64,000 bases of DNA from Myxococcales bacterium (lineage in GTDB: Bacteria > Myxococcota > UBA796 > SXON01), in assembly GCA_009692585.1 (NCBI GenBank), contig SHYX01000020.1, positions 1-64,000 on the forward strand, written 5' to 3'. The notes under the pieces are model-generated. The model had not been told where the DNA came from, made no database searches, and saw only the letters and a program-made list of their open reading frames with translations. Every line of letters begins with the position of its first letter. The stretch's first letter is position 1. This document shows, piece by piece, positions 16,113-23,691 of the stretch. A program made the translations under genes and the position numbers.

Positions 16113-16566
16113 GTTCCAGCTCCATCAGGCGCTGGATGTCAACCAGATCCTGCGGGCGGCCAGCGGTGGTCTTGAGCACGATGAGCCCGTCGCGGGTCAC
16201 CACCTGGAGCGAGCCCCCCTCCACCGCCACGCGGATTCGGGCGTCGAACACGGCGGTGAGGCCTTCGGGGAGCAGCATCAGGTCCAACATGAGCGGGTGC
16301 ACTCCGACGAGGCGCGTCAGTCGCCACAGCGTGATGCCCGACGTCAGGCGCATGGGCAGCGCGGCGTAGGTGTAGCCGAGGCTTCGTGCCACGGCGCGGA
16401 TCTCGTCGAGCTGCGCCGGAGACACGAGCAGGTCGATGTCGCGGGTGGCGCGTGGTGCGCCGTAGACCGCCAGCGCCAGGCCACCGCAGAGCGCGTAGTC
16501 GAGACCCGCCTCGTCCAGCGCGCGGGTGAGCGCGATCAGCTCGGCGTAGGGATCGAAGGGCGGCAT
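16105..16566 (-). CDS. Minimal nucleotidyltransferase (AbiEii/MNT-like)
   Basis: This is a 153 aa protein with the polymerase-beta nucleotidyltransferase core. The GG motif is CGGLALAVYG near residue 27, followed by the metal-binding DIDLLV. A third region (GVHPLMLDLMLL) supplies the expected late Asp. Short proteins of this kind transfer nucleotides to protein or RNA targets in toxin-antitoxin and abortive-infection modules. It is coupled to the 61 aa protein downstream. The substrate is unknown. Confidence 0.72.
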   Translation of the reverse strand: MPPFDPYAELIALTRALDEAGLDYALCGGLALAVYGAPRATRDIDLLVSPAQLDEIRAVARSLGYTYAALPMRLTSGITLWRLTRLVGVHPLMLDLMLLPEGLTAVFDARIRVAVEGGSLQVVTRDGLIVLKTTAGRPQDLVDIQRLMELEHE

Positions 16567-16581
16567 CGGCGCAAACTAACC

Positions 16582-16881
16582 CTAAACCCCCGGAAGCATG
16601 ATCTCCGGTTCGCGCTTGCGCCGCCGATAGAGCACGGCGACGTGGCCGACCTTCTGCGCCAGGCTGGCCGACGTACCGGCGACGAGCGCCGCGATGATCG
16701 TGTCCTTGTCGGCCTCGGCGCCGTCGCCGATGCGGACCTTGATGAGCTCGTGGGCGTTGAGCTCCAGATGGAGCTTGCGAATCACCGCCTCAGACGCCCC
16801 TTCTTTGCCGACAAAGACCACCGGGTTGAGGGAGTGGGCCAGGCCACGGAGGTAGGCGCGTTGCTTCGAGGTCAGTTGCAT
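16582..16881 (-). CDS. yhbY: YhbY/CRM-domain RNA-binding protein
   Basis: This is a 99 aa protein consisting of one CRS1-YhbY domain. [20 protein letters not shown] lies at the N-terminus, and VGKEG near 25-29 represents the conserved GxxG loop. [10 protein letters not shown] follows. Family members bind pre-50S ribosomal particles. The length is typical. It is divergent from the decarboxylase gene with only 35 bases between the two starts. Confidence 0.93.
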   Translation of the reverse strand: MQLTSKQRAYLRGLAHSLNPVVFVGKEGASEAVIRKLHLELNAHELIKVRIGDGAEADKDTIIAALVAGTSASLAQKVGHVAVLYRRRKREPEIMLPGV

Positions 16882-16916
16882 GGGCTCGCGGGGTAATTCG
16901 GCATAAGCGCGGCGCC

Positions 16917-17861
16917 ATGCGCATCCTCGTGTCCGGGGGCGCGGGTTTCGTCCCGAGCCATCTCTGCGACCTCCTCCTCGGCCAGGGCCACGAGGTGCTG
17001 GCGGTCGACAACTTCATCACCGGGCACCGGCGCAACCTCGCCACGCTCTTGGGTCACACGGGCTTTTCCTTCGTCGAGGCCAACGTCAGCCTCCCCCTCG
17101 ACCTGCCCGGCCGCTTCGACCGCATCTACCACCTCGCGTCCCCGGCCAGCCCCATCGACTATGTCGAACTCCCCTTCGATACGCTCTACGCCGGCTCCGA
17201 CGGCACCCGCCATCTCCTGGAGCGCGCCCGCAACGACGGCGCCCGGTTCTTGCTGGCCAGCACTTCCGAGGTGTACGGCGACCCGGCGGTGCACCCCCAG
17301 ACCGAGGACTACTGGGGCAACGTGAACCCGGTCGGCGTCCGAAGTGTGTACGACGAAGCCAAACGGTACGCCGAGGCGCTGACGATGGCGTACCGCCGCT
17401 ACCATGGCGTCGAGACGCGGATCGTCCGCATCTTCAACACCTTCGGCCCGCGGATGCGGCCCAACGACGGGCGGGTGATGCCGGCGTTCTGCTCCCAGGC
17501 GCTCCGGGGGGAGCCGCTCACCGTGTTCGGCGACGGGAAGCAGACGCGAAGCCTGTGCTATGTGTCCGACCTGGTGGCGGGCATCGTCGGGCTGATGGAG
17601 TCGGACCTTGCCGAGCCCTGCAACGTCGGCAACCCCCACGAGATGACGATGCTGCAACTCGCCGAGCACATCAACCGGTTCACCGGCAACACCGCTGGCA
17701 TCGTGTACCGGCCGCTGCCCCAGGACGATCCAACGCGGCGGCGTCCCGACATCACGCGGGCACGGGCGGCCTTCGGCTGGGAGCCCAGGGTCGGGTTCGA
17801 GGAGGGGGTGGCGGCGACGGTCGCCCATTTCCGGGAGCTCTTGGAGCGCGGGGAGCGCTGA
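16917..17861 (+). CDS. NAD-dependent sugar-nucleotide decarboxylase/epimerase (UXS-like)
   Basis: This is a 314 aa extended short-chain dehydrogenase. The NAD motif is [15 protein letters not shown] (a Pro replaces the usual Gly of GGAGFLGSHL), followed by [19 protein letters not shown] and STSEVYGDP. The catalytic Tyr-Lys pair is in [22 protein letters not shown] and FGDGKQTRS(L)CYV are typical of UDP-glucuronate decarboxylases, which make UDP-xylose for surface glycans. Its placement before alr and mlaEF fits an envelope run. Epimerase activity cannot be excluded. Confidence 0.88.
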   Translation: MRILVSGGAGFVPSHLCDLLLGQGHEVLAVDNFITGHRRNLATLLGHTGFSFVEANVSLPLDLPGRFDRIYHLASPASPIDYVELPFDTLYAGSDGTRHLLERARNDGARFLLASTSEVYGDPAVHPQTEDYWGNVNPVGVRSVYDEAKRYAEALTMAYRRYHGVETRIVRIFNTFGPRMRPNDGRVMPAFCSQALRGEPLTVFGDGKQTRSLCYVSDLVAGIVGLMESDLAEPCNVGNPHEMTMLQLAEHINRFTGNTAGIVYRPLPQDDPTRRRPDITRARAAFGWEPRVGFEEGVAATVAHFRELLERGER

Positions 17862-17869
17862 GGCTCCCC

Positions 17870-18991
17870 ATGAGCCAGGACTTCCGCCAACTCCGGCCGA
17901 CGACGGCGCACGTGGACCACGCCGCGCTCCAGGCGAATTTCCGGGCGTTGCAGGCGCGCGTGGGGCCGCGGGTGCGGGTGCTCGCGGCGGTCAAGGGCGA
18001 TGCGTATGGCCACGGCGCCGTCTCGGCGGCGCGTTCGTTGGCCGTGGCGGGGTGCGATGCCTTCGGCGTGGCCTTGGTGGAGGAGGGGGCGCAGCTCCGC
18101 GATGCCGGTGTGGACGGGCTGGTTTTGTGTATGGGTGGCGTGGGTCGACACGGTGCCGACGAAACGGTGGCCCGAAGCCTGACGCCGGTGGTGTACGACG
18201 AGGGGGATGCCGAGCGACTCGATGCGGCCGCACGGGCGGCCGGTCGCCGCCTCGCGGTGCACCTCAAGATCGACACCGGCATGGGCCGCCTCGGTGTCCC
18301 GCTCCCGCAGTGGGAACGGTTCCTCGACCGCTTCGCGCGCTACCCCGCCCTCGACCTCGACGCGATCATGACCCACTTCGCGGAGTCCGAGGTCGAGGAC
18401 GACACCTACACCCTCGAACAGCTCCGACGTTTCCGCCAGGCCGTCGCGACCGCAAGCGCGCGTGGGTTTGCGCCCCGTATCCAACACGTCGCCAACTCCG
18501 GGGCGCTCTTACGTCATCGGGAGGCGTGGTTCGACATGGTCCGCCCGGGCATCGCCTTGTACGGGGCGCCGCCGCTCTCGGCGCCGGAACTGCAACCGGT
18601 CATGCGCGTCACGACGCGCGTCTTGTTCGTGAAGGACCTCCCGCGTGGCGCGTCGGTCAGCTACGGGCGGCGTTGGGTGACCAGCCGACCGTCCCGCATC
18701 GCCACCTTGCCGGTCGGGTATGCCGATGGGTATCCGCGCGCGCTGAGTGGCCGGGCCCAGGTCCTCGTCAACGGGCAGCGCTGCCCGGTGGTCGGCACCG
18801 TTTGCATGGACCTCTGCATGGTCGATGTCACCGAGCTGGCCGAGCCGGTCGAGAGCGGCGACGAGGTGGTGCTCCTGGGAGGGGAGGGCGCGGCGCGCAT
18901 CGATGCGACCACGCTCGCGGCGTGGGCGGGCACCATCCCCTACGAGATACTCTGCGGCTTTTCCGAGCGCATCCCGCGGCAGCACGCGTGA
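17870..18991 (+). CDS. alr: Alanine racemase
   Basis: This is a 373 aa PLP enzyme that makes D-alanine for peptidoglycan. The PLP lysine is Lys42 in AAVKGDAYGHG. The catalytic Tyr of the second subunit face is Tyr264 in SVSYGRRW. The CMDLCMVDVT block, QHVANSG and MVRPGIALYG are all present. The ATG at 17870 follows the decarboxylase stop after eight bases. Its TGA overlaps the mlaE GTG. Length and motifs are canonical. Confidence 0.97.
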   Translation: MSQDFRQLRPTTAHVDHAALQANFRALQARVGPRVRVLAAVKGDAYGHGAVSAARSLAVAGCDAFGVALVEEGAQLRDAGVDGLVLCMGGVGRHGADETVARSLTPVVYDEGDAERLDAAARAAGRRLAVHLKIDTGMGRLGVPLPQWERFLDRFARYPALDLDAIMTHFAESEVEDDTYTLEQLRRFRQAVATASARGFAPRIQHVANSGALLRHREAWFDMVRPGIALYGAPPLSAPELQPVMRVTTRVLFVKDLPRGASVSYGRRWVTSRPSRIATLPVGYADGYPRALSGRAQVLVNGQRCPVVGTVCMDLCMVDVTELAEPVESGDEVVLLGGEGAARIDATTLAAWAGTIPYEILCGFSERIPRQHA

Positions 18992-19779
18992 ACAATCCCA
19001 TCTCCTTGCTGGGCGGGGTGGTGCTCCGCGTCGTCGAGGATGTCGGCCAGTACGCGCGCTTCACGGCGACGGCGATGCTGGGGATCGTGCGTCCCCCGTT
19101 CCGCTGGCGACTGTTGTTCAAACAGATGGAGTTCGTCGGCAACGGGTCGCTCTCGATCGTCGTGATCACCGGGGTGTTCACCGGCATGGTGTTCGCTGTC
19201 CAGAGTGACTACGCCTTCGGCATGTTCGGCGCCCGTGGTCTGCTTGGCAGCACCGTGGTCCTGGCGCTGACGCGGGAGTTGGGGCCGGTGCTCACCAGCC
19301 TCATGGTCAACGGCCGGGTGGGCTCGGCCATGGCCGCCGAGCTCGGCACCATGCGGGTGACCGAGCAGATCGACGCGCTCGAGAGCATGGCGATCGACCC
19401 CATCCAGTACCTTGCGTCGCCCAGAATCCTGGCGTCGATGTTGATGTTGCCGATTCTTTGTGCCACCTTCGATGCGGTGGGCGCCATCGGGGTTTCTTAT
19501 GTTGCCACCTATACCTTGGGTGTCAACCCGGGCCCATTCTTCGACCGGATGATGTGGTATGTCGATACGGACGATATCTGGGGTGGCATGCTCAAGAGCG
19601 CCATCTTCGGATTTCTCCTGTCTTCGATTGGTTGTTTTCGTGGTTACACCGCGCGCGGTGGCGCCGAGGGCGTGGGGCAGGCCACCACCAAGGCGGTGGT
19701 CGCGGCGGGGGTGCTCATCCTGGTCGTCGACTACTTCGTGAGCTTGATCCTGGCGCCGATGAGCGTGAACCGTTCATGA
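18988..19779 (+). CDS. mlaE: MlaE-family ABC transporter permease
   Basis: This is a 263 aa permease of the MlaE/YrbE family, which moves phospholipids between envelope membranes. Signature stretches include GVFTGMVFAVQ, ALTRELGPVLTSLMV and the family EQIDAL(E)SM(A) helix. Five or six membrane helices are visible. It starts with GTG overlapping the alr stop (GTGA) and ends overlapping the mlaF start (ATGA). No MlaD-type MCE protein is in the window. Confidence 0.95.
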   Translation: MNNPISLLGGVVLRVVEDVGQYARFTATAMLGIVRPPFRWRLLFKQMEFVGNGSLSIVVITGVFTGMVFAVQSDYAFGMFGARGLLGSTVVLALTRELGPVLTSLMVNGRVGSAMAAELGTMRVTEQIDALESMAIDPIQYLASPRILASMLMLPILCATFDAVGAIGVSYVATYTLGVNPGPFFDRMMWYVDTDDIWGGMLKSAIFGFLLSSIGCFRGYTARGGAEGVGQATTKAVVAAGVLILVVDYFVSLILAPMSVNRS

Positions 19780-20534
19780 GCGACAGCATCCGCATCGTCG
19801 GCCTGCAGAAATCCTTCGGCACCCAGCGGGTGCTCCAGGGTGTGGACCTCGACCTGCCGCTCGGACAGATCACCGTGGTCATCGGCCGCAGCGGCACTGG
19901 CAAGTCGGTGTTGCTCAAGACGCTCATGGGGCTGATGCGCCCCGACGGCGGCAGCATCTTCATCGGGGGGCAGGACATCACCAAGCTGCCGGACCGGGAG
20001 TGGATGCGGGTGCGCAATCGTTTCGGGATGGTTTTTCAGCATGCAGCGCTGTTCGATTCGATGACGGTGTTCGACAACGTGGCGTTTCCGCTCCGCGAGC
20101 ACGACCGGAAGATGAAAGAAACCGAGGTGAAGCGGCGGGTGGACGTGGCCCTGGCCGACGTCGGCCTGGCCGACGCGGGTCAGAAGTGGGTGCACGAGCT
20201 GTCGGGCGGGATGCGCAAGCGCGCGGCGGTGGCGCGGGCGCTGGTCCGCAAGCCGGAGTTCCTGCTCTACGATGAGCCCACCACCGGCCTCGATCCGATC
20301 ATGACCGCCCACGTCGACGAGCTGATCCGCAGCGCGCAGGACCACACCGAAGGGCTGACCAGCCTCATCATCAGCCACGACATGGAGGCGACCATGCGCA
20401 TCGCCGACAAGGTGGCGATGTTGCACGACGGCCGCATCATCCACGAGGGCAAGCCGGACGAGTTCCGGACCTCCGAGCATCCGGTGGTGCGCCAGTTCGT
20501 CGATGGGAAGTTGGAGGGGCCGATTCGGGTTTGA
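19776..20534 (+). CDS. mlaF: MlaF-family ABC transporter ATPase
   Basis: This is a 252 aa ATP-binding protein. Walker A is GRSGTGKS at 37-44. The signature is ELSGGMRKR, where the LSGGM form is typical of MlaF. Walker B is YDEPTTGLD at 165-173, followed by the H-loop (SLIISHDME). It powers the MlaE permease encoded just upstream with a 4-base overlap. A hairpin that begins at its stop codon probably ends the transcript. Confidence 0.96.
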   Translation: MSDSIRIVGLQKSFGTQRVLQGVDLDLPLGQITVVIGRSGTGKSVLLKTLMGLMRPDGGSIFIGGQDITKLPDREWMRVRNRFGMVFQHAALFDSMTVFDNVAFPLREHDRKMKETEVKRRVDVALADVGLADAGQKWVHELSGGMRKRAAVARALVRKPEFLLYDEPTTGLDPIMTAHVDELIRSAQDHTEGLTSLIISHDMEATMRIADKVAMLHDGRIIHEGKPDEFRTSEHPVVRQFVDGKLEGPIRV

Positions 20535-20548
20535 GGGGGTTCCCCCTC
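20533..20548 (+). terminator. Hairpin at the mlaF stop codon
   Basis: GAGGGGG (20533-20539) pairs with CCCCCTC (20542-20548) and overlaps the mlaF TGA. The stem is seven perfect G/C-rich pairs with a tight loop and no U-tract. It is a plausible terminator or 3'-end stabiliser. Confidence 0.5.
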
Positions 20549-21027
20549 TCGGTGCGGGGAGGACGGTCGCAAGCCAGGGCCGACGTCGGCGCCGTTCGCC
20601 GAGTCATCAGCTGTCGATGCTGCCAAGAACTGGACGTTTTGTCGTTCGATGCGCGGTGCTCACCGTGCTCATGCTGTGTAATTCTTCGTCCAACATGGCG
20701 TTTACAGAAAAACACCGGCGGCCGTCGCCCAGCGACACGCCGGTCACCTACTTCGGGCTCGATCACTCCCTCGCTTGGTTCATCGACGCCCACGACTTCA
20801 CATCACCGATGCGAAGCTCGCTGCACTGGCCAAGGGCCATCGCTGGTCGGGGACCGCGGGCGTGGGGCTGGTCCTGATCGTGGACCGCTTGGTGAAGCGA
20901 AGGACCTGATGCCGAAGATCAAATCGCTCCAGCCCTGAACGCTCCCATGCCCGCGAGGTTGTCGCGTTGATCGCAGATCAGGCGTCGCGAAACGCCGAGT
21001 CAGCGTGCCCTGAGCTAGACTCCCCCT
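20549..21027. other. Intergenic stretch without a supported gene
   Basis: About 480 bases lie between mlaF and the next lipoprotein gene. The base composition is less extreme than its surroundings around 20620-20760. Short open frames exist on both strands, but none carries recognisable protein texture for more than about 30 codons. A piece near 20800-20905 (ITDAKLAALAKGHRWSGTAG then a hydrophobic run) could be the tail of a decayed membrane protein. I see no RNA gene. Confidence 0.4.
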
Positions 21028-22164
21028 ATGCTCGCCCCCCTCCTCCTCGCCTGCACTGCCCCTGTCGCGACCGACACCTCCGCGATCGATACCGGCTCCA
21101 TCCTCGACACCGCGGACACCGCGGACACCGCGGACACCGCGGACACCGCGGACGGCGCCTACTCCCTGCAACTGGCCGGCGAACTGGCCCTCCCCGGCGC
21201 GATGGACGTCTGGGGGGAGGGGAATACCGTGGTGCTGGCGGGCGGTAGGCACCCGTCGGTGGACATCCTCATCGCCGACATCAGCGATCCGGCGCAGCCG
21301 ACGCAGCTCGCCACGATCGAGGGCATCGGGGAGGTTCGCGACGTGGAGCTGAAAGGGGGTCTCCTGGTCGCGGCCAGCGACTGCGGCTGCCAACGCGGCA
21401 GCGCCGAGCACGCCGCGTGGGACGGCATCGGGCTGCGGCTCTACGACCTCCAAGAGCCTGCATCGCCGGTGCTGCTCGCCGAGATTGGCACGCCAACCGA
21501 CTCCGTGCACAACCTGTTCTTGGATGGTGACCGACTCTACGCCACCTCCATGCTTGAAAATGCGATTGTCATCTTCGATGTGTCAGACCCGCGCAACCCC
21601 ACCGAGTTGGGCCGCTGGACCCCGCCCGAAGGCGGCGTGCACGATCAGACGGTGCTCGGCGACTTGATGTATGTGGCCCACGTGACCGGCTTCTCGCTGG
21701 TCGACGTCAGCGACGGTGCGAACCCGACCTCGATCCTGACCGTGCCGGTGGCGCGACTCGACGGCACCTTCACCAGCCTTCACAGCATCTGGCCGCTACC
21801 CGATGGAATCCATGTCGCGACCGCCCAAGAGCAGGTGGGCGGGAAGCTGCGCGTCTGGGACGTCGAACGGGCGGCGCCGACTGTGTCGCTCCCGGAGGGC
21901 GAAGAGCCCAACTGTGTGCACAACGTCTACGTCTTCGGGGACAGACTCTACGCGGCCTGGTACCTGGATGGGGTGCGTGTCTACGACATCTCGGCGCCGG
22001 CGACGCCCACGCTGTTGACCACCTACGACACCAGCGCCCGCGCGCCCGCGCCCATCGACGTCCCCGACATCCGCGGCGCCTGGGGCCTGTGGGTGGACGC
22101 CGGCCGCGTCGTCGTCGGCGACACCGAGCGGGGGCTCCTGGTGCTGACGGAGTCGGGGTCGTAG
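21028..22164 (+). CDS. LVIVD-type beta-propeller lipoprotein
   Basis: This is a 378 aa lipoprotein with a very short signal peptide (MLAPLLLAC). It is tethered by DTSAIDTGSILD plus five Asp-Thr-Ala units. The body is a propeller of repeats with the pattern LYDLxxPxxPxLL and VFDVSDPRNPTELG (LVIVD/choice-of-anchor type). A CGC pair sits near residue 118. It is probably surface or periplasmic and mediates binding. The function is unknown. Confidence 0.82.
   Translation: MLAPLLLACTAPVATDTSAIDTGSILDTADTADTADTADTADGAYSLQLAGELALPGAMDVWGEGNTVVLAGGRHPSVDILIADISDPAQPTQLATIEGIGEVRDVELKGGLLVAASDCGCQRGSAEHAAWDGIGLRLYDLQEPASPVLLAEIGTPTDSVHNLFLDGDRLYATSMLENAIVIFDVSDPRNPTELGRWTPPEGGVHDQTVLGDLMYVAHVTGFSLVDVSDGANPTSILTVPVARLDGTFTSLHSIWPLPDGIHVATAQEQVGGKLRVWDVERAAPTVSLPEGEEPNCVHNVYVFGDRLYAAWYLDGVRVYDISAPATPTLLTTYDTSARAPAPIDVPDIRGAWGLWVDAGRVVVGDTERGLLVLTESGS
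21106..21150 (+). repeat. Five 9-bp repeats coding the lipoprotein tether
   Basis: GACACCGCG is repeated five times without change, coding Asp-Thr-Ala units directly after the lipoprotein signal. Perfect short repeats in a coding linker are prone to slippage in steps of three residues, which would change tether length without breaking the frame. Confidence 0.9.
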
Positions 22165-22269
22165 GTCAGGCGGCTTCTCCATGGCCAGCGCCGAACGGTT
22201 GTCTTCGACGAAAGAATCGTGCGCTGTACTGTCGCGAAAGTCGGTGCCGCTTTCCGGGCGGACAACGTT

Positions 22270-22297
22270 GGGGGGTGCGCGAGCGCGAGCACCCCCC
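22270..22297 (+). terminator. Strong hairpin downstream of the propeller lipoprotein
   Basis: GGGGGGTGC (22270-22278) and GCACCCCCC (22289-22297) form a perfect nine-pair stem with a 10-base loop, 105 bases after the lipoprotein stop. CGACCTTTGTCC follows, with only a weak T run. It is a candidate terminator separating that gene from tRNA-Sec. The 22165-22447 interval holds no gene. Confidence 0.5.
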
Positions 22298-22447
22298 CGA
22301 CCTTTGTCCGGATTGGCGCCCACTCCATCGGAGGGGGCGGCCGTCACGCCCGTCGTTGCGGCGACCACTCCGTAAGTGAGGGCGTTCACCCGTCTACGCG
22401 GCGATTCCAGTTCGCTAAGTGACCGGCATTGAGGTTAGGCGAGCGGT

Positions 22448-22548
22448 GGCAGGCCGTGCCGCGCTGGTGCCGGCCCCGGTCTTCAAAACCGGTCGGGGCG
22501 CTTCGAGAGGGGTTGCCCGGTGAGTTCGATTCTCATGGCCTGCCGCCA
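22448..22548 (+). tRNA. selC: Selenocysteine tRNA (anticodon TCA)
   Basis: The 8-bp acceptor stem is GGCAGGCC (22448-22455) paired with GGCCTGCC (22537-22544), then discriminator G and an encoded CCA. The anticodon loop CTTCAAA lies in a CCGGT/ACCGG stem, giving anticodon TCA, which reads UGA. The T arm is GTGAG-TTCGATT-CTCAT. The D arm can form six pairs closing a TGGT loop with one bulge, and a long extra arm (CGGGGCG...) is present. The 8-bp acceptor with 5-bp T stem and oversized variable arm are specific to bacterial tRNA-Sec. No selA, selB or selD is in the window. Confidence 0.95.
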
Positions 22549-22592
22549 CCGCCCGGTGGTGCCGCCGTGCGTCACCGGCTGCCGTGGGGCTC

Positions 22593-22752
22593 ATACCGCC
22601 TGATCTTGATTCGGCTCGGCGCTCGCCTGTGCCCGACCCGTCGGGCTTCGTTGGGACCTCCTCACGGGTCTCGACACGCTCGTCGGCCCCGCCTTGCCAG
22701 CCGGGCCGTTCACGACGGCGATCATCCGATCCGAATCGGCGTCAGTCGGTAT
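22593..22752 (-). repeat. 160-bp MITE-like repeat, copy 2 (inverted)
   Basis: This is the reverse-complement partner of 15601-15760, of the same length. It begins 45 bases after the tRNA-Sec CCA. Its terminal inverted repeats are better preserved than in copy 1: the left end ATACCGCCTGATCTTGATTC pairs with the right end, whose complement reads ATACCGACTGACGCCGATTC. No gene is present inside. The 22753-22926 stretch beyond it has a 7-bp inverted repeat AACTTCG/CGAAGTT (22777-22783, 22801-22807) but no gene. Confidence 0.85.
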
Positions 22753-22926
22753 AAGAGTGTGTTGGCGATTCGGATAAACTTCGATTACGCTCGTTCGGAC
22801 CGAAGTTCACGATGCAGACCCCGCCGCCGTGGACCCGCTTCGCGCGAGCCCTCCGGCCGTCGGCACGTCGCCGGCCTGCGCCCCGGGCGCTCCTCTCCCC
22901 CCTCCGGACGGCCCGCCGCCGCGTCG

Positions 22927-23682
22927 CTACGGAAGGGTTCCGACCTCCGCCAGACTGTCGCGACCGAGTATGCGCTTGTGGTCGTCGTGGATGTAGATCA
23001 TCTCTTCGAAGGCGGCGCTATGGGTGCCGTCGGTGACCACCGGGCGCAGGGCGAACATCCCGTCCATGCGTACGGGGTTCAGGCGGTGAAGGCGGTTGCG
23101 GGGAAGGAGCGTGGCCAGGTGCGCCGAGCGGGGAAAACCGGTGGAGTAGACGCCTTCGCGGGGGAGCACCCGATGGCCGACCGCATTGGCATTGAGGAGC
23201 TTGAGTCGCATGTTCACCGCCCACGCCGCGGTGACCACCACCGCCTCGCCGCAGGTCTTCCAGCGACTCAGAAAACCACACGCGGCGCGGGTGCACTCGC
23301 GTGCCTGCTCGACGATGTAGGGCTCGTCGGCGCGGCCGAAGACCCGGGTGACGCCGAAGTCGCCGTAGGCATCCCCGTTGGCGGGACCGAGATCGATGCT
23401 GACGAGGCTGCCGACCTCGAGCTTGGGACCCTTGCCGATGCGGGGCAGCGGACCGCGGCGCCCGATCTCGCCGCCGATCTCGACCTCGGGGGTGTGGTAC
23501 CAGGTGGTGAAGCCCCGGTCGCCGAGCCGGGTCTCGGCCAGCTCGACGATGTCCCGGGCGTGCATCCCCGCCTCCAGCCGGGCGACGACGTCGGCCACCA
23601 TGCCGATGGCGCGCCGCTGCGCATCATCGAAGGCGGCAATCACCGGGGGAAGCTGGGGCGACGGCGACGGAGGAGCGCTCAC
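22927..23682 (-). CDS. M24-fold metallopeptidase-like protein
   Basis: This is a 251 aa protein with the pita-bread fold of methionine aminopeptidase and aminopeptidase P. The metal-ligand motifs are VSIDLGP (Asp), YGDFGVTR (Asp), AVGHRVLP (His) and a terminal AAFEEMIYIHD (Glu). The usual fourth ligand Glu before the last strand is replaced by FALRPVV, so one metal ligand may be missing or shifted. It is likely cytosolic. Nine bases separate it from the transglycosylase upstream on the same strand. Peptidase or creatinase-like activity is possible. Confidence 0.78.
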   Translation of the reverse strand: MSAPPSPSPQLPPVIAAFDDAQRRAIGMVADVVARLEAGMHARDIVELAETRLGDRGFTTWYHTPEVEIGGEIGRRGPLPRIGKGPKLEVGSLVSIDLGPANGDAYGDFGVTRVFGRADEPYIVEQARECTRAACGFLSRWKTCGEAVVVTAAWAVNMRLKLLNANAVGHRVLPREGVYSTGFPRSAHLATLLPRNRLHRLNPVRMDGMFALRPVVTDGTHSAAFEEMIYIHDDHKRILGRDSLAEVGTLP

Positions 23683-23691
23683 CGGCCGGGC

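Noticed and set aside
22927..23682. Selenocysteine biosynthesis gene next to selC
   Set aside because: The neighbouring gene has M24 metallopeptidase motifs, not those of SelA, SelB or SelD.
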